DNA of 64,000 bases from Vibrio splendidus (GCF_002873455.1 NZ_MCUN01000010.1:496001-560000); one strand, 5' to 3'; positions 8,352 to 18,450 are shown, counted from the stretch's first letter. Notes: generated from the sequence alone by a model not told the origin. Numbers and translations are program-made.

Positions 8352-9335
8352 TTATTGAACGCTGACAGAGCGAATACCGTCGATAAATTCGATAAATTCC
8401 ATTTCATTGTTTGGCTTATAGAAGCGCCATACACCCGTCCAACCATCCTTTACATCGATTGAGTGCGATAACTGTGGGCAGTTAAATACAACTTCAAAAG
8501 TGTCACCGTTGTCTTTCATCTCTTCATGCCCGATGTAGAAATTGTCTTCTACAATCCAACCCGCAGTATCGTAAGTTGTGAGAGAGAAGAAACCACCGTT
8601 TGCATAATCGAGATCGGGCTTTGGCATATTGAAGGTTTGGCACGCTTTATCAGAGCCACCACCTACCACGTATGGTAAGTATTGAGCTTCGTATGATGGC
8701 AAGCCGCCATAACCAACCGCTGTCGCGTAGATATATGAAGTTGGATCCGCTTGCTCAATCTCTTTTACAAAAGACATGTGCTCTAGGATCTTCACTTCGC
8801 CTTTAACAAACTCCATGACTAGCTGATTACGCAGTGCTTGTACGTCTGCTTCTGAATAGCCTTTACCTTGATAAGGGCGCGAAGAATTAGCCTCGATCTT
8901 TAGTTGTGCTTGACGTTCAGTGGTGTCATTACCAGCAATTTTGGTACGCGCAAGCAGGTAAACATACTCACCGTTGATATCATCAGCATTGATGGTTAGT
9001 GATTCACCACGAGACACGACCTGGTGCGATAGGTGTTGTTCATCCATCAAGTGGATAATTTGGTAGTGCTCTGAGTTTGGAACAGTAAAGGTTGCGCCTT
9101 GTGATACGTCGACAATTGCAATTGAGTACACCACATCTCGGTTTGAGCGAATGACTTGCTGATTATCAATACCTACAGGGGCGTCGTGCATCCATGTGTT
9201 TACCCCCGCATTGTTTTGTACGCCAGAAAAGTACCAGTCTGTTTCTGCTTCAACGTAATTTTCTTTTTTTACTTCAGCGGCAATAAGGCCTGAAGAAGCG
9301 AATGCCATTAAGGTAAGTAGCGTGGCTTTTTTCAT
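8352..9335 (-). CDS. Secreted DUF1254/DUF1214 protein
   Basis: I chose the ATG at 9335 because GAGAG lies 5 bp upstream and it starts a clean signal peptide, MKKATLLTLMAFASSGLIAAE. The in-frame TTG 12 bp upstream is less likely. The 327 residues show the DUF1254 signature SNRDVVYSIAIVDVSQG followed by YQIIHLMDEQHLSHQVV, and a C-terminal DUF1214 block GGFFSLTTYDTAGWIVED. It resembles its downstream neighbour but is clearly diverged, so the pair is an old duplication. A 25-bp perfect palindrome stands about 80 bp upstream of the start. Confidence 0.85.
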   Translation of the reverse strand: MKKATLLTLMAFASSGLIAAEVKKENYVEAETDWYFSGVQNNAGVNTWMHDAPVGIDNQQVIRSNRDVVYSIAIVDVSQGATFTVPNSEHYQIIHLMDEQHLSHQVVSRGESLTINADDINGEYVYLLARTKIAGNDTTERQAQLKIEANSSRPYQGKGYSEADVQALRNQLVMEFVKGEVKILEHMSFVKEIEQADPTSYIYATAVGYGGLPSYEAQYLPYVVGGGSDKACQTFNMPKPDLDYANGGFFSLTTYDTAGWIVEDNFYIGHEEMKDNGDTFEVVFNCPQLSHSIDVKDGWTGVWRFYKPNNEMEFIEFIDGIRSVSVQ

Positions 9336-9413
9336 GGATGCTCTCAAAGTTTGATTAACTTATGAATATTATGTCTGTGATTAAGGGTTCTAGAAATAGA
9401 GTCGTGATGATTT

Positions 9414-9438
9414 AAGATATCACTAGCAGTGATATCTT
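9414..9438. promoter_or_regulatory. 25-bp perfect inverted repeat upstream of the DUF1254 pair
   Basis: AAGATATCACT-agc-AGTGATATCTT is an 11-bp perfect inverted repeat with a 3-nt centre, about 80-100 bp upstream of the first DUF1254 gene. The position suits a regulator-binding site, for example of the LysR protein at 6122. A terminator role is less likely because no gene ends here. Confidence 0.5.
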
Positions 9439-9615
9439 TGTTTGGGGTTTAGTTGGTGTCTGAATTGCTAGATTCGATGGGATAAACGTCGATTATTGGG
9501 CTCTTTCATCAACGCAAGCCTGATGGCATCATCAGATGTTAGGATACTGAAATGCTAGGATACTAAGATGGGCGGGTTTGCTAACCCTTCCATCCATTAA
9601 ACACAGGACGTTTAT

Positions 9616-10140
9616 ATGCAGCGCACGTTGAGTTTCATTTTTAGCCTTGGGCTTATGGGGTGCACGGTTTCTGATACTGTCCCAGGGGTTGCTCCATTCT
9701 CACAAGAACTTCTACCAAAAGAACCTATAGGTTTCCTAGGTTTTGTGAATCACCAAAAGTGGGCCATTAAGTTTAACGACTGCACGGTCTTCGATTTAAC
9801 AGGCGCACAACCCTATCAATGGTTTGATCGCACTTTAGCTTCTGTAAGTTGTTATTCGTTTAAGCCTGATAATGCTATCGAACCCTTGGTGACCTATGCT
9901 GCCGCAGACTTCGAAAGTAACAAACTGAAATCGATTGACCGCTTTCAAGAGCTGCAGGTATCAGAGTCTGGTTGGGGCAGTTTTCCTATCGTCTATGAGA
10001 CAAACGGCACCAATTGGTTGAGAGTTAAAGAGGGTTGGATCCACCTCACTCTAGCCGATAAGACTTTGGTTCAGTTCTATCCAGGAACTCAAGACCAATC
10101 TAGCAAACACTCACATGATCAATATTTTGAAGAGCACTGA
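9616..10140 (+). CDS. Putative lipoprotein of unknown function
   Basis: The 174 residues start with a short lipoprotein signal ending in LGLMGC (Cys16 as the predicted lipid-modified residue). CAGGAC lies about 6 bp before the ATG. The mature part has two further Cys (FNDCTVF and SVSCYSF) that could form a disulfide, many aromatic residues and no recognisable catalytic motif. I do not recognise the family. The gene stands alone between the DUF1254 pair and the glycosidase locus. The residue after the lipobox Cys is Thr, so outer-membrane sorting is expected. Confidence 0.65.
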   Translation: MQRTLSFIFSLGLMGCTVSDTVPGVAPFSQELLPKEPIGFLGFVNHQKWAIKFNDCTVFDLTGAQPYQWFDRTLASVSCYSFKPDNAIEPLVTYAAADFESNKLKSIDRFQELQVSESGWGSFPIVYETNGTNWLRVKEGWIHLTLADKTLVQFYPGTQDQSSKHSHDQYFEEH

Positions 10141-10200
10141 TAGAGACGCTGACTTCTGATTAGTCTGTTTTTCGATCAAAAAAGATCGATTAACTATTGC

Positions 10201-10249
10201 TGAAACCGGTTTCAAAATGTATCGTTGTTCCATGTTGAAATCGGTTTCA
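10201..10249. promoter_or_regulatory. Pair of LacI/GalR-type operators
   Basis: TGAAACCGGTTTCA (10201-10214) is a perfect 14-bp palindrome with the central CG typical of LacI-family operators. A second copy with one mismatch, TGAAATCGGTTTCA, lies at 10236-10249. The centres are 35 bp apart, upstream of the glycosidase gene, whose locus encodes a LacI-family repressor at 11905. Repression of the glycosidase by that protein is the natural inference. Confidence 0.8.
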
Positions 10250-10295
10250 GGGCTGCGGAGTTCAAGTTGGTTGTCTTGAACCAGTACTTTTTTAG

Positions 10296-11795
<1,500 letters not shown>

Positions 11796-11857
11796 AATGC
11801 GTTTTGCTGCGTAGTACACGCAATACAAAGTTACACGCAATATGAATTAACATTAAA

Positions 11858-11885
11858 TTAGTCGGCTTATGTCGGCTAATTTTTT
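11858..11885 (+). terminator. Terminator between glycosidase and LacI genes
   Basis: TTAGTCGGC-ttat-GTCGGCTAA folds into a 9-bp stem (two G-T pairs) followed by six T. It ends just 5 bp before the ribosome site of the repressor gene, so it could partly uncouple repressor synthesis from glycosidase transcription. Confidence 0.75.
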
Positions 11886-11904
11886 ATATGAGGAAAAGAA
11901 GCTC

Positions 11905-12903
11905 ATGGTCACCATGCTTGATGTCGCGAACCGCGCAGGGGTATCTAAATCGACGGTTTCTCGTGTCTTAAATGGCAAGAATATCGTGCGCCCAGATGTG
12001 GTGAAAAAGGTATTCGATGCGATTCAAGAAACGGGTTATCGCCCGAACTTGTTGGCTCAACAACTGGCAACTAAGAAGACCAATTTCATCGGTTTTGTGA
12101 TCACAAATGAGTTGTTCAATGGCCCTTACTTTTCTTCCTTGATGTATCACGCTGCGTCATACAGTGAGAAGTCGAATCACCAATTGGTGATCACCGACGG
12201 TAAGCACAGTGCGGAAGACGAAATAAAGGCGATCAATTTCCTACTCGATATGAAGTGCGCGGGCATCATCATTTATCCGCAGTGCTTAACCGAAAGCGAG
12301 ATTGCAAAGATCATCGAAAGTACGAATACACCGATTTTGGTGCTCAACCGTGAAATGCCGTCGAAGCCTAATCATGCCATCACCACAGATCATTATCAGA
12401 GCGCTTGTTTGATGGTTGAACACATCATCGAGCAAGGCCATACAGACATTGCAGTCATTCGTGGTAAAGCCGGTTCTTCAACCGATGAGCTGCGTTACCA
12501 AGCCTATCAAGATGTGTTAACTAAACATGGTATTGCATTGAATGAGTCCAAAGTTGTTCAGGGTGATTGGACGATGGGGAGCGGTTACCGTGCCGCGCAA
12601 GCTTTAGTGGAAAGTAAAGTAAGCTTCACTGCGATCTTGTCTGAAAACGATGACATGGCGATTGGCGCGATTAAAGCGTTAACCGAACTTGGGTATTTAT
12701 TGCCTAATGATGTTTCTATCGTCGGTTTTGATAACAGCAAAGTAGGTGCATTTTTAACACCAAGCTTAACGTCTGTAAGCGTGCCATTAGAGCAAATGAC
12801 GCAAAAGGCGATCCTCAAAATTGTAGGAGATATCGAACAAGTTGAATCGATCAGCACTACCGGAAGTTTAGTTCTGCGCGATTCGGTTGCCCCGCGTGTC
12901 TAG
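11905..12903 (+). CDS. LacI-family transcriptional repressor
   Basis: The ATG at 11905, behind AGGAAAAG, gives MVTMLDVANRAGVSKSTVSRVLNGK, the exact LacI-type N-terminal helix-turn-helix and hinge. The in-frame ATG at 11869 lies inside the terminator hairpin and is unlikely. The 332 residues continue with a periplasmic-binding-protein-like effector domain (NFIGFVITNELFNGPYF, TDELRYQAYQDVL, SIVGFDNSKVGAFLTPSLTSV). It most likely binds the two palindromes at 10201-10249 and responds to a beta-glucoside or its phosphate. Confidence 0.92.
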   Translation: MVTMLDVANRAGVSKSTVSRVLNGKNIVRPDVVKKVFDAIQETGYRPNLLAQQLATKKTNFIGFVITNELFNGPYFSSLMYHAASYSEKSNHQLVITDGKHSAEDEIKAINFLLDMKCAGIIIYPQCLTESEIAKIIESTNTPILVLNREMPSKPNHAITTDHYQSACLMVEHIIEQGHTDIAVIRGKAGSSTDELRYQAYQDVLTKHGIALNESKVVQGDWTMGSGYRAAQALVESKVSFTAILSENDDMAIGAIKALTELGYLLPNDVSIVGFDNSKVGAFLTPSLTSVSVPLEQMTQKAILKIVGDIEQVESISTTGSLVLRDSVAPRV

Positions 12904-13048
12904 GCTTACTTAACTGTGATTGAGTTCCATATTTTACCCACAAAAAGTGACGAGCTGCGCATCCCTGAAATCAAGCTCAAACACTCCTTATTCACTGTTA
13001 TTTAGATGTGCGATATTGCTTTTTTTGGTAGTTGAATTGACCGCCATT

Positions 13049-13108
13049 AGGTAAGTAGTGTGAAACTAGATAAGTAATTTAAAAACAGGTAAGTAACGTG
13101 AAAACAGA
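13049..13108 (+). repeat. Duplicated ribosome-site/start region
   Basis: AGGTAAGTAGTGTGAAACTAGA (13049-13070) and AGGTAAGTAACGTGAAAACAGA (13087-13108) are imperfect direct repeats 38 bp apart. The second is the real ribosome site and GTG start of the acetyltransferase. The first copy would initiate only a five-codon frame. Confidence 0.6.
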
Positions 13109-13658
13109 AAAACAAAAAATGCTAGCAGGCGAACCTTATCAGGCTTGGGATAAAGAGTTGTACTCGGCGCGAATTGAGTGCCGAAAAGTGCTTCAAAAAC
13201 TCAATAACAGTATTCCAGACACACCCGAATGGGAAGCCGCAACTCAAGAGCTCATTCCGGGCTGTGAAAATGCGCACTTAGAACCGCCGTTTCGTTGTGA
13301 TTACGGCTCAAACATCAAGCTGGGTAAGAATTTCTACGCTAACTTTAACTGTGTGATTTTGGATGTGGCTGAAGTGACCATTGGTGACAATGTGCTGCTT
13401 GGTCCGAACGTTCAAATCCTTACTGCAGGCCACCCACTAGATGTGAAAGGCCGTGTTGAAGAAGGCGTGGAGTTTGGCACACCAATTACCGTTGGTGACA
13501 ATGTTTGGCTCGGCGGCGGTGTGATCATCTGCCCCGGCGTGAACATTGGTAAGAACAGTGTGATTGGTGCAGGCAGCGTGGTGACTAAAGACATCCCAGA
13601 TAATGTGGTTGCGGTAGGTAACCCGTGTAAAGTTTTGAAGCCGATTGATAACGAGTAA
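13098..13658 (+). CDS. Sugar O-acetyltransferase (maltose/galactoside type)
   Basis: The GTG start has AGGTAAG 5 bp upstream. The 186 residues open with the Mac domain (KMLAGEPYQAWDKELYSARIECRK) and continue with left-handed beta-helix hexapeptide repeats (VTIGDNVLLGPNV, ITVGDNVWLGGGVIICPGV, VIGAGSVVTKDIP). The catalytic His is in TAGHPLD (about residue 113). Enzymes of the LacA/Maa group transfer acetyl from acetyl-CoA to a sugar hydroxyl, probably detoxifying excess sugars. The position behind the GH1/LacI pair suggests it belongs to the same sugar response, though a 194-bp gap separates them. Confidence 0.9.
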   Translation: MKTEKQKMLAGEPYQAWDKELYSARIECRKVLQKLNNSIPDTPEWEAATQELIPGCENAHLEPPFRCDYGSNIKLGKNFYANFNCVILDVAEVTIGDNVLLGPNVQILTAGHPLDVKGRVEEGVEFGTPITVGDNVWLGGGVIICPGVNIGKNSVIGAGSVVTKDIPDNVVAVGNPCKVLKPIDNE

Positions 13659-13674
13659 TATCGATATTTAATAA

Positions 13675-13709
13675 ACAAAGCCCGAACCTAGGTTCGGGCT
13701 TTGTTTTTC
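13675..13709. terminator. Strong bidirectional terminator
   Basis: CAAAGCCCGAACC and GGTTCGGGCTTTG form a perfect 13-bp palindromic stem followed by TTTTT. It lies between the convergent acetyltransferase and MFS genes. Confidence 0.92.
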
Positions 13710-13715
13710 TATTCT

Positions 13716-13743
13716 TGCTAGATGCTAGATGCTAGATGCTAGA
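13716..13743. repeat. 7-bp tandem repeat (TGCTAGA) x4
   Basis: Four consecutive TGCTAGA units end in the coding tail of the MFS gene. On the minus strand they supply its last codons and its TAG stop. Related heptamer repeats occur at 32859-32893. Confidence 0.9.
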
Positions 13744-14913
13744 TGGAACAGCTTGCTGTGCTTGCTTCTTATCTAACGCACCGCTGAATCGAGTCAGTCC
13801 AAGAGCGACTAAAACAATCACAGCACCTACCCAAGGGGTGTTCATTAATCCAGATTTCGCGACAATCAAACCACCGCCCCATGAACCTAATGCAATGCCA
13901 ACGTTGAAGGCTGCAATGTTCAATCCAGAAGCCACGTCGACTGCGTCAGGTGTGTATTTCTCTGCCAGCTTAACCACGTAAACTTGCAAGCCTGGAACGT
14001 TACCGAACGCGAATGCACCCCAAACCAAGATGGTCGCAACAGCTGCGTAAGGGTTTACTGCGGTAAAGTTGAATACCACTAATACTGCAGCTAAACCTGA
14101 GAAGATAACGGTCAGCGCTTTAATTGGGCCCATCTTATCGGCCATTTTACCGCCCCATATGTTACCTACCGCTACTGACACACCGTAGACCAACATGATT
14201 AGGCTGATAGAGCTTGAATCAAACCCTGATACGTTTTCAAGTATTGGAGCTAGGAACGTAAAGGCTGTGAATGTACCGCCATAGCCGAGTGCTGTGATAG
14301 CGTAAACCAAGAGTAATCGTGGTTGAGTTAGAACTTTTAGTTGCGCCGAAATCTTAGCCGCTGGTGGTTGTTTAAGGTTGCTTGGAACCAAGATAGCGCT
14401 ACCGATAAGAGCAATAAGACCAAGCAATGCAACGATCAAGAAGGTCGCTTGCCAGCCAAAACTTTGGCCGATATAAGTGCCCAGTGGTACGCCTGTAACC
14501 AATGCAACAGTTAAACCTGTAAACATGATGGCACTGGCAGCTTTATCTTTTGAAACCAAACCTGTCGCGATGGTTGAGCCAATAGAGAAGAACACACCAT
14601 GGGCAAGACCAGTCAAAATTCGTGCGGCGATCAGCGTGCTATAGCCTGGAGCCTGCCACGCCAGTAAGTTACCGACAACAAATAGCGACATTACGGATAA
14701 CAACACCACTTTACGGTTCCATTTTCCCGTTAACGCCGTAAGCACTGGTGCACCAATAGCAACGCCAAGCGCGTATAAACTGACTAATAGACCTGCCGAT
14801 GGCAGAGATACATTTAAGTCGCTCGCCATGGTAGGGATTAAGCCTACGATGACAAATTCGGTGGTTCCGATGGCAAAGGCGCTGAGCGTCAATGCAAGTA
14901 ATGCTAATGGCAT
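13732..14913 (-). CDS. MFS transporter, DHA1-type sugar/drug efflux pump
   Basis: I chose the ATG at 14913 because GAGAG lies 7 bp upstream; the in-frame ATG 6 bp earlier is too close to it. The 393 residues form 12 hydrophobic helices. The first, LALLALTLSAFAIGTTEFVIVG, is typical of the AraJ/SotB/YdhP branch of proton-coupled exporters. The loop 2-3 motif (ALTGKWNRK) and motif C in helix 5 (TGLTVALVTGVPLGTYIGQ) are visible. It is divergent from the LysR gene at 15196, the usual arrangement for a LysR-regulated pump. The exported compound is unknown. Confidence 0.88.
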   Translation of the reverse strand: MPLALLALTLSAFAIGTTEFVIVGLIPTMASDLNVSLPSAGLLVSLYALGVAIGAPVLTALTGKWNRKVVLLSVMSLFVVGNLLAWQAPGYSTLIAARILTGLAHGVFFSIGSTIATGLVSKDKAASAIMFTGLTVALVTGVPLGTYIGQSFGWQATFLIVALLGLIALIGSAILVPSNLKQPPAAKISAQLKVLTQPRLLLVYAITALGYGGTFTAFTFLAPILENVSGFDSSSISLIMLVYGVSVAVGNIWGGKMADKMGPIKALTVIFSGLAAVLVVFNFTAVNPYAAVATILVWGAFAFGNVPGLQVYVVKLAEKYTPDAVDVASGLNIAAFNVGIALGSWGGGLIVAKSGLMNTPWVGAVIVLVALGLTRFSGALDKKQAQQAVPSSI

Positions 14914-15173
14914 AATCATCTCTCTTACTATGTTTTGTTAAATACCGAGCGCGATAAAATGGGGCAGCTTGTGACTGCAATAGGTGCGCTTCGTTTGATG
15001 GCGAGGATTATCTAGCAAAATATATTTGTGAAAAATATCGCTATTAACAAATAACCTTTGTGATATTTGCAATAATTGAAGAGTTAGACGATCATAAAAA
15101 ATAAGTGGATGAAAGTTCAAAGAAACGGATGATTTGAGCTGTGATGAGCACTAGCGAAAGGAGCATAACTAAA

Positions 15174-15215
15174 ATGAAAATAACGAAGGAGCCTCATGCT
15201 AACCCGTTCAGATGA
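15174..15215 (+). other. Possible 13-residue leader ORF overlapping the LysR start
   Basis: An ATG at 15174, preceded by AAAGGAG, opens MKITKEPHANPFR and stops at 15215, overlapping the first 20 bases of the LysR gene in another frame. The ribosome site of LysR (AAGGAG) lies inside it. It could couple or dampen LysR translation. Nothing beyond position and ribosome site supports it. Confidence 0.3.
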
Positions 15216-16077
15216 TTTAGAAATGGTACTCACTGTGGTCGATGCTGGTGGGTTCTCTGCAGCGGCAGAAGCATTAGACGTGCAAGTGGCCAAGGTATCT
15301 CGCTCGGTGAGTAAGGTTGAGTCGCAACTCGGTGTCTCAATATTCAACCGAACAACGAGGCGCGTGGAGTTAACGGATGAAGGGCGGCAGTTTGTCGATT
15401 CAGTAAGGTTGGGGTTACAGATGATCCATAGCGCAGAAGAGGAAATTGTGTCGCGCGGAGAATTACCCAAAGGTCGTTTAAGAGTCGATGCGGCAAGCCC
15501 ATTTTTTTTTCATCAATTGGTGCCTTTGGTGCAGTCATTCAAAGAAGCTTATCCAGACATTGAATTGGAACTCACTTCCAACGAGGGCTTTGTTGATCTT
15601 CTAGAAAAGAGAACCGATGTTGCGATTCGAATCGGTAAGTTATCTGATTCAACACTTCATGCCCGCCCGCTAGGCAAAAGTTTGCTCCACATTGTTGCAT
15701 CGTCTGATTATCTCGCTAAGCGTGGGGTGCCCACTAAGCCAGAAGATTTGAGTTCGCATCAAATCGTCGGTTTTGCAGGAAACAAGGTACTTAATTACTG
15801 GCCTTTGCCAAACCAAAGCTATGTCGCGCCAACTGTGACAGCCAGTAATGGCGAAACAGTGCGTCAGCTCGCACTCACTGGAAATGGGATTGCTTGTTTG
15901 TCGGGGTTTATGGTGCAGGAAGATATGGCAGCAGGGCGTCTGATCCCTATTTTGGAACAAGATAAACTTGCCAATACAGACCGAGAACGAGTGAATGCCG
16001 TTTACTATAAGTCGTCTTCTGTTTCTAAACGAATCTCGGCGTTTATTGATTTTATTCAACCAAGATTAAGCCTCTAA
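15196..16077 (+). CDS. LysR-family transcriptional regulator (intact copy flanking the pilus island)
   Basis: The ATG follows AAGGAG by 5 bp. The 293 residues start MLTRSDDLEMVLTVVDAGGFSAAAEALDVQVAKVSRSVSKVE, a LysR winged helix of the CrgA/YhcS-like branch, and end with a full effector domain (TDVAIRIGKLSDSTLHARPLG, GNGIACLSGFMVQEDMAAG). It is divergent from the MFS pump and probably controls it. Its 3' half (15636-16077) is repeated in the same orientation at 27251-27692. I count 34 differences in 442 aligned bases and no indels, so this gene marks the left border of the island. Confidence 0.93.
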   Translation: MLTRSDDLEMVLTVVDAGGFSAAAEALDVQVAKVSRSVSKVESQLGVSIFNRTTRRVELTDEGRQFVDSVRLGLQMIHSAEEEIVSRGELPKGRLRVDAASPFFFHQLVPLVQSFKEAYPDIELELTSNEGFVDLLEKRTDVAIRIGKLSDSTLHARPLGKSLLHIVASSDYLAKRGVPTKPEDLSSHQIVGFAGNKVLNYWPLPNQSYVAPTVTASNGETVRQLALTGNGIACLSGFMVQEDMAAGRLIPILEQDKLANTDRERVNAVYYKSSSVSKRISAFIDFIQPRLSL

Positions 16078-16135
16078 CAAGAAACAAGAGGTGTCACTGG
16101 CCGCCTGGGAGCTGGAGCAAGGAGTGCTAGCTCAG

Positions 16136-17047
16136 TTAGCTACAATAGCTCGCTTCAGAAATCAGATCTCTTAGCCAGCGATGCCCTATGTCATCGTGTT
16201 GAGCTGGATGCCAAAACATCGCGACGTTTACACTTTCTGAAATGAAATCACAGGGTAGGAGTTTTAAATCTGAATGTTGAAGGTATTTATTAAGTAACCG
16301 CTTCGGGAACAAACAAACATGGTGGCTATTTTCAATGATACTCATCATTTCAACGATGCTATTCGCGCTCCACGCTATATCTCGTTGTTTCAGGATATCA
16401 CCATAATCCAATCCTTTGTCGTGTAAATAAGGTTGTTTCTGATTGGATGTGGTGTGCACGACATGCTTTTCTGACAAAAATTGCTCAATTGATACTGTTG
16501 GGTTTGTTAAGCGAGGGTGGTTTACGTGACATAAAACACATAACTCTTCTCGTAAGATCTCTTCAGATTTGAGTCCAGGATATTGCCCATGATCAATATC
16601 TATCGACAAGTCATAGTGGTTTCTGAGCAATGAACTCATGTCTTTGTGCGCTAGGTTTGAATCCGCCTTAACTTTTACCTTAGGAGCTTGCGTAAATATA
16701 AGATTCGAAACAACAGAAAGAATACTCAGTCCGAATACAGATGCAGTTGAAATCATGAACTTTCGGGAACTGGTTTCTGGATTAAAGTTTGAAAGAGGTG
16801 GGGCTGTGAGTTTGATTTGATGAACCGCGGTGGACAGTTGGGGATAAATACTTTTAGCTAGCTTGCTAGGGGAAACACCATGACTTTCACGAAAGAAAAG
16901 AGGATCATCAAACAGAATTTTAAGCTTATGGATACTTTGGCTCACAGCGGGTTGGCTCATGTTTAAACGATGAGCGGCTTTACTAAGGCTTAGTTCTTCC
17001 ATAACAGCAACGAATATGGGTATTAGGTTGAAATCTGAGTGCTTCAT
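16136..17047 (-). CDS. LysR-family transcriptional regulator
   Basis: I prefer the ATG at 17047 (MKHSDFNLIPIFVAVMEELSLSKAAHRLNMSQPAVSQSIHKLK), which puts the helix-turn-helix at its usual place, over an upstream TTG at 17077. The 303 residues are of normal LysR length. The N-terminus resembles the LeuO/NodD-like group (DFNLIPIFVAV). A 15-bp palindrome lies 50 bp upstream of the start. It is the leftmost gene inside the island bordered by the LysR duplication; its target is unknown. Confidence 0.9.
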   Translation of the reverse strand: MKHSDFNLIPIFVAVMEELSLSKAAHRLNMSQPAVSQSIHKLKILFDDPLFFRESHGVSPSKLAKSIYPQLSTAVHQIKLTAPPLSNFNPETSSRKFMISTASVFGLSILSVVSNLIFTQAPKVKVKADSNLAHKDMSSLLRNHYDLSIDIDHGQYPGLKSEEILREELCVLCHVNHPRLTNPTVSIEQFLSEKHVVHTTSNQKQPYLHDKGLDYGDILKQRDIAWSANSIVEMMSIIENSHHVCLFPKRLLNKYLQHSDLKLLPCDFISESVNVAMFWHPAQHDDIGHRWLRDLISEASYCS

Positions 17048-17096
17048 AAGTCGGTCTAGATTTGAGGTTATGAACAAATATCATGGACTTTGTATG

Positions 17097-17111
17097 CTAG
17101 TCAGTGACTAG
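17097..17111. promoter_or_regulatory. 15-bp palindrome upstream of a LysR gene
   Basis: CTAGTCA-G-TGACTAG is a perfect inverted repeat 50 bp upstream of the LysR start at 17047. It may be an autoregulatory site; this is inferred from position only. Confidence 0.4.
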
Positions 17112-17158
17112 TGGGGGTACCATTTAGTCGAGAGTATTACAATTTTGACTCTGTTTTG

Positions 17159-17188
17159 TAGACTTTGCAGTCGTTTATACAAAGTCTA
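17159..17188 (-). terminator. Stem-loop after the diguanylate cyclase gene (weak terminator candidate)
   Basis: TAGACTTTG and CAAAGTCTA form a 9-bp stem around 12 nt, 12 bp after the cyclase stop codon on the minus strand. There is no T-run after it, so termination is uncertain. Confidence 0.4.
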
Positions 17189-17199
17189 AGTAGCTATGT

Positions 17200-18384
17200 C
17201 TAAATGTAACTTTGCACTAAGTTTCGCCCTTGTCTCTTAGCTCGGTAAAGCATCTCATCTGCAATTGATACGACCTCTTCAATAGGTTGGTTAGGTAACA
17301 ATACCGCGAGTCCTAATGATGCTGATATACCTCCCCTAGACATGATATGAAGCTGTTCATCTTCAGCAATTTTCTCTCTCAGTCTCTCGGCTAATTTCTT
17401 AGTATCAGACAGAGTCTGAGATTTAACGATGACAATGAACTCATCCCCGCCAATGCGGTAGCATTCGTCATTGCTTCGTACATTATCGGCCAAAATACTT
17501 GCAACTCTGATGAGGATATCGTCTCCGGTTGGGTGGCCATATTGATCATTGATATCTTTAAAATAATCGAGGTCGATAACAATCACGCAGATACACGCAT
17601 GTTTAAGGTGGTCGTGCTTTAATCTTACGTTTGCTGATTGTAAATAGGCTCGATTCTTTAGCCCAGTTAAGGCGTCTGAAGCCAGTTTTATGTTGGTATT
17701 GTGTTGATATTTTGCAAAAGTCGCCAAGAGAATATAGCTAGCAAGAAGAAGTAATAGGATCTCTACGAGGCTTTGCAGCTCATTTTTTAGCTCGATAGCT
17801 GAACTTGTCATATCATCGAAGATGAGTACATTTCCATTGAAAACTGGTAACGGTACTTTAATCAGATGAAAGTACCGATTTTTCCGCGAGTCTAATTGGT
17901 ATAAATCGAGTGAAAGCAGGGATACAGGTGTTACTTTGAGGTATGTTTTTTCTGAATCAGGTGATAAGGAAGAGGAAAAGACAATGCGAATGGGTTTTCC
18001 TGAAAGTAGATAATATTGATTTTTTTGGTCTTGAAGTATTATGTTTTGTGCATTTGAAGGGGAGATCTTTTCAAAATAATAATTTAAATTGAAGCGACTT
18101 TTTACATCATGTAAAAAATCTTTGCCTACCTTCCCAGCGTTAGATTCTTTACTTTCTAAAAACGTGGATTTTTCAAGGTCAGCAAGAATTTTTTTTAAAA
18201 AAGAGAGGTTGTAATCGATATTATTTATAATTAGGTTTGAGATTAAGTCCTCTCTTTTCCCTTTTTCGAATTCTATTGTTTTTACCAAGCTATGAATACT
18301 ATTGTAGTGGAATAACAGTATTAGTAAGCTTAGTGAAGATATCAGTATGTTCCTTTTGATAATCAGAAAGTTAAGAATATTCAT
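17200..18384 (-). CDS. Membrane-anchored diguanylate cyclase (GGDEF)
   Basis: The 394 residues have a membrane helix near residues 8-30, a periplasmic sensing region of about 170 residues without a recognised domain, a second helix near 195-222 (LVEILLLLLASYILLATFA), and a cytoplasmic GGDEF domain. DALTGLKNRAYL opens the cyclase domain. The active-site GGDEF is intact at about residues 312-316. An RxxD inhibitory site (RSND) sits five residues before it, so product feedback is expected. It should make cyclic di-GMP from GTP. It lies 66 bp downstream of the LuxR-type gene on the same strand and is probably cotranscribed. This gives the island its own c-di-GMP source. Confidence 0.92.
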   Translation of the reverse strand: MNILNFLIIKRNILISSLSLLILLFHYNSIHSLVKTIEFEKGKREDLISNLIINNIDYNLSFLKKILADLEKSTFLESKESNAGKVGKDFLHDVKSRFNLNYYFEKISPSNAQNIILQDQKNQYYLLSGKPIRIVFSSSLSPDSEKTYLKVTPVSLLSLDLYQLDSRKNRYFHLIKVPLPVFNGNVLIFDDMTSSAIELKNELQSLVEILLLLLASYILLATFAKYQHNTNIKLASDALTGLKNRAYLQSANVRLKHDHLKHACICVIVIDLDYFKDINDQYGHPTGDDILIRVASILADNVRSNDECYRIGGDEFIVIVKSQTLSDTKKLAERLREKIAEDEQLHIMSRGGISASLGLAVLLPNQPIEEVVSIADEMLYRAKRQGRNLVQSYI

Positions 18385-18450
18385 GATGGTTTATCCTTTA
18401 ACCATTAATTAACTGACAACTTGAAGTCGATTCAATATCATTTGCTAATT

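Noticed and set aside
10173..10190. CGATC-A6-GATCG hairpin as terminator of the lipoprotein gene
   Set aside because: The stem is short and there is no T-run after it.
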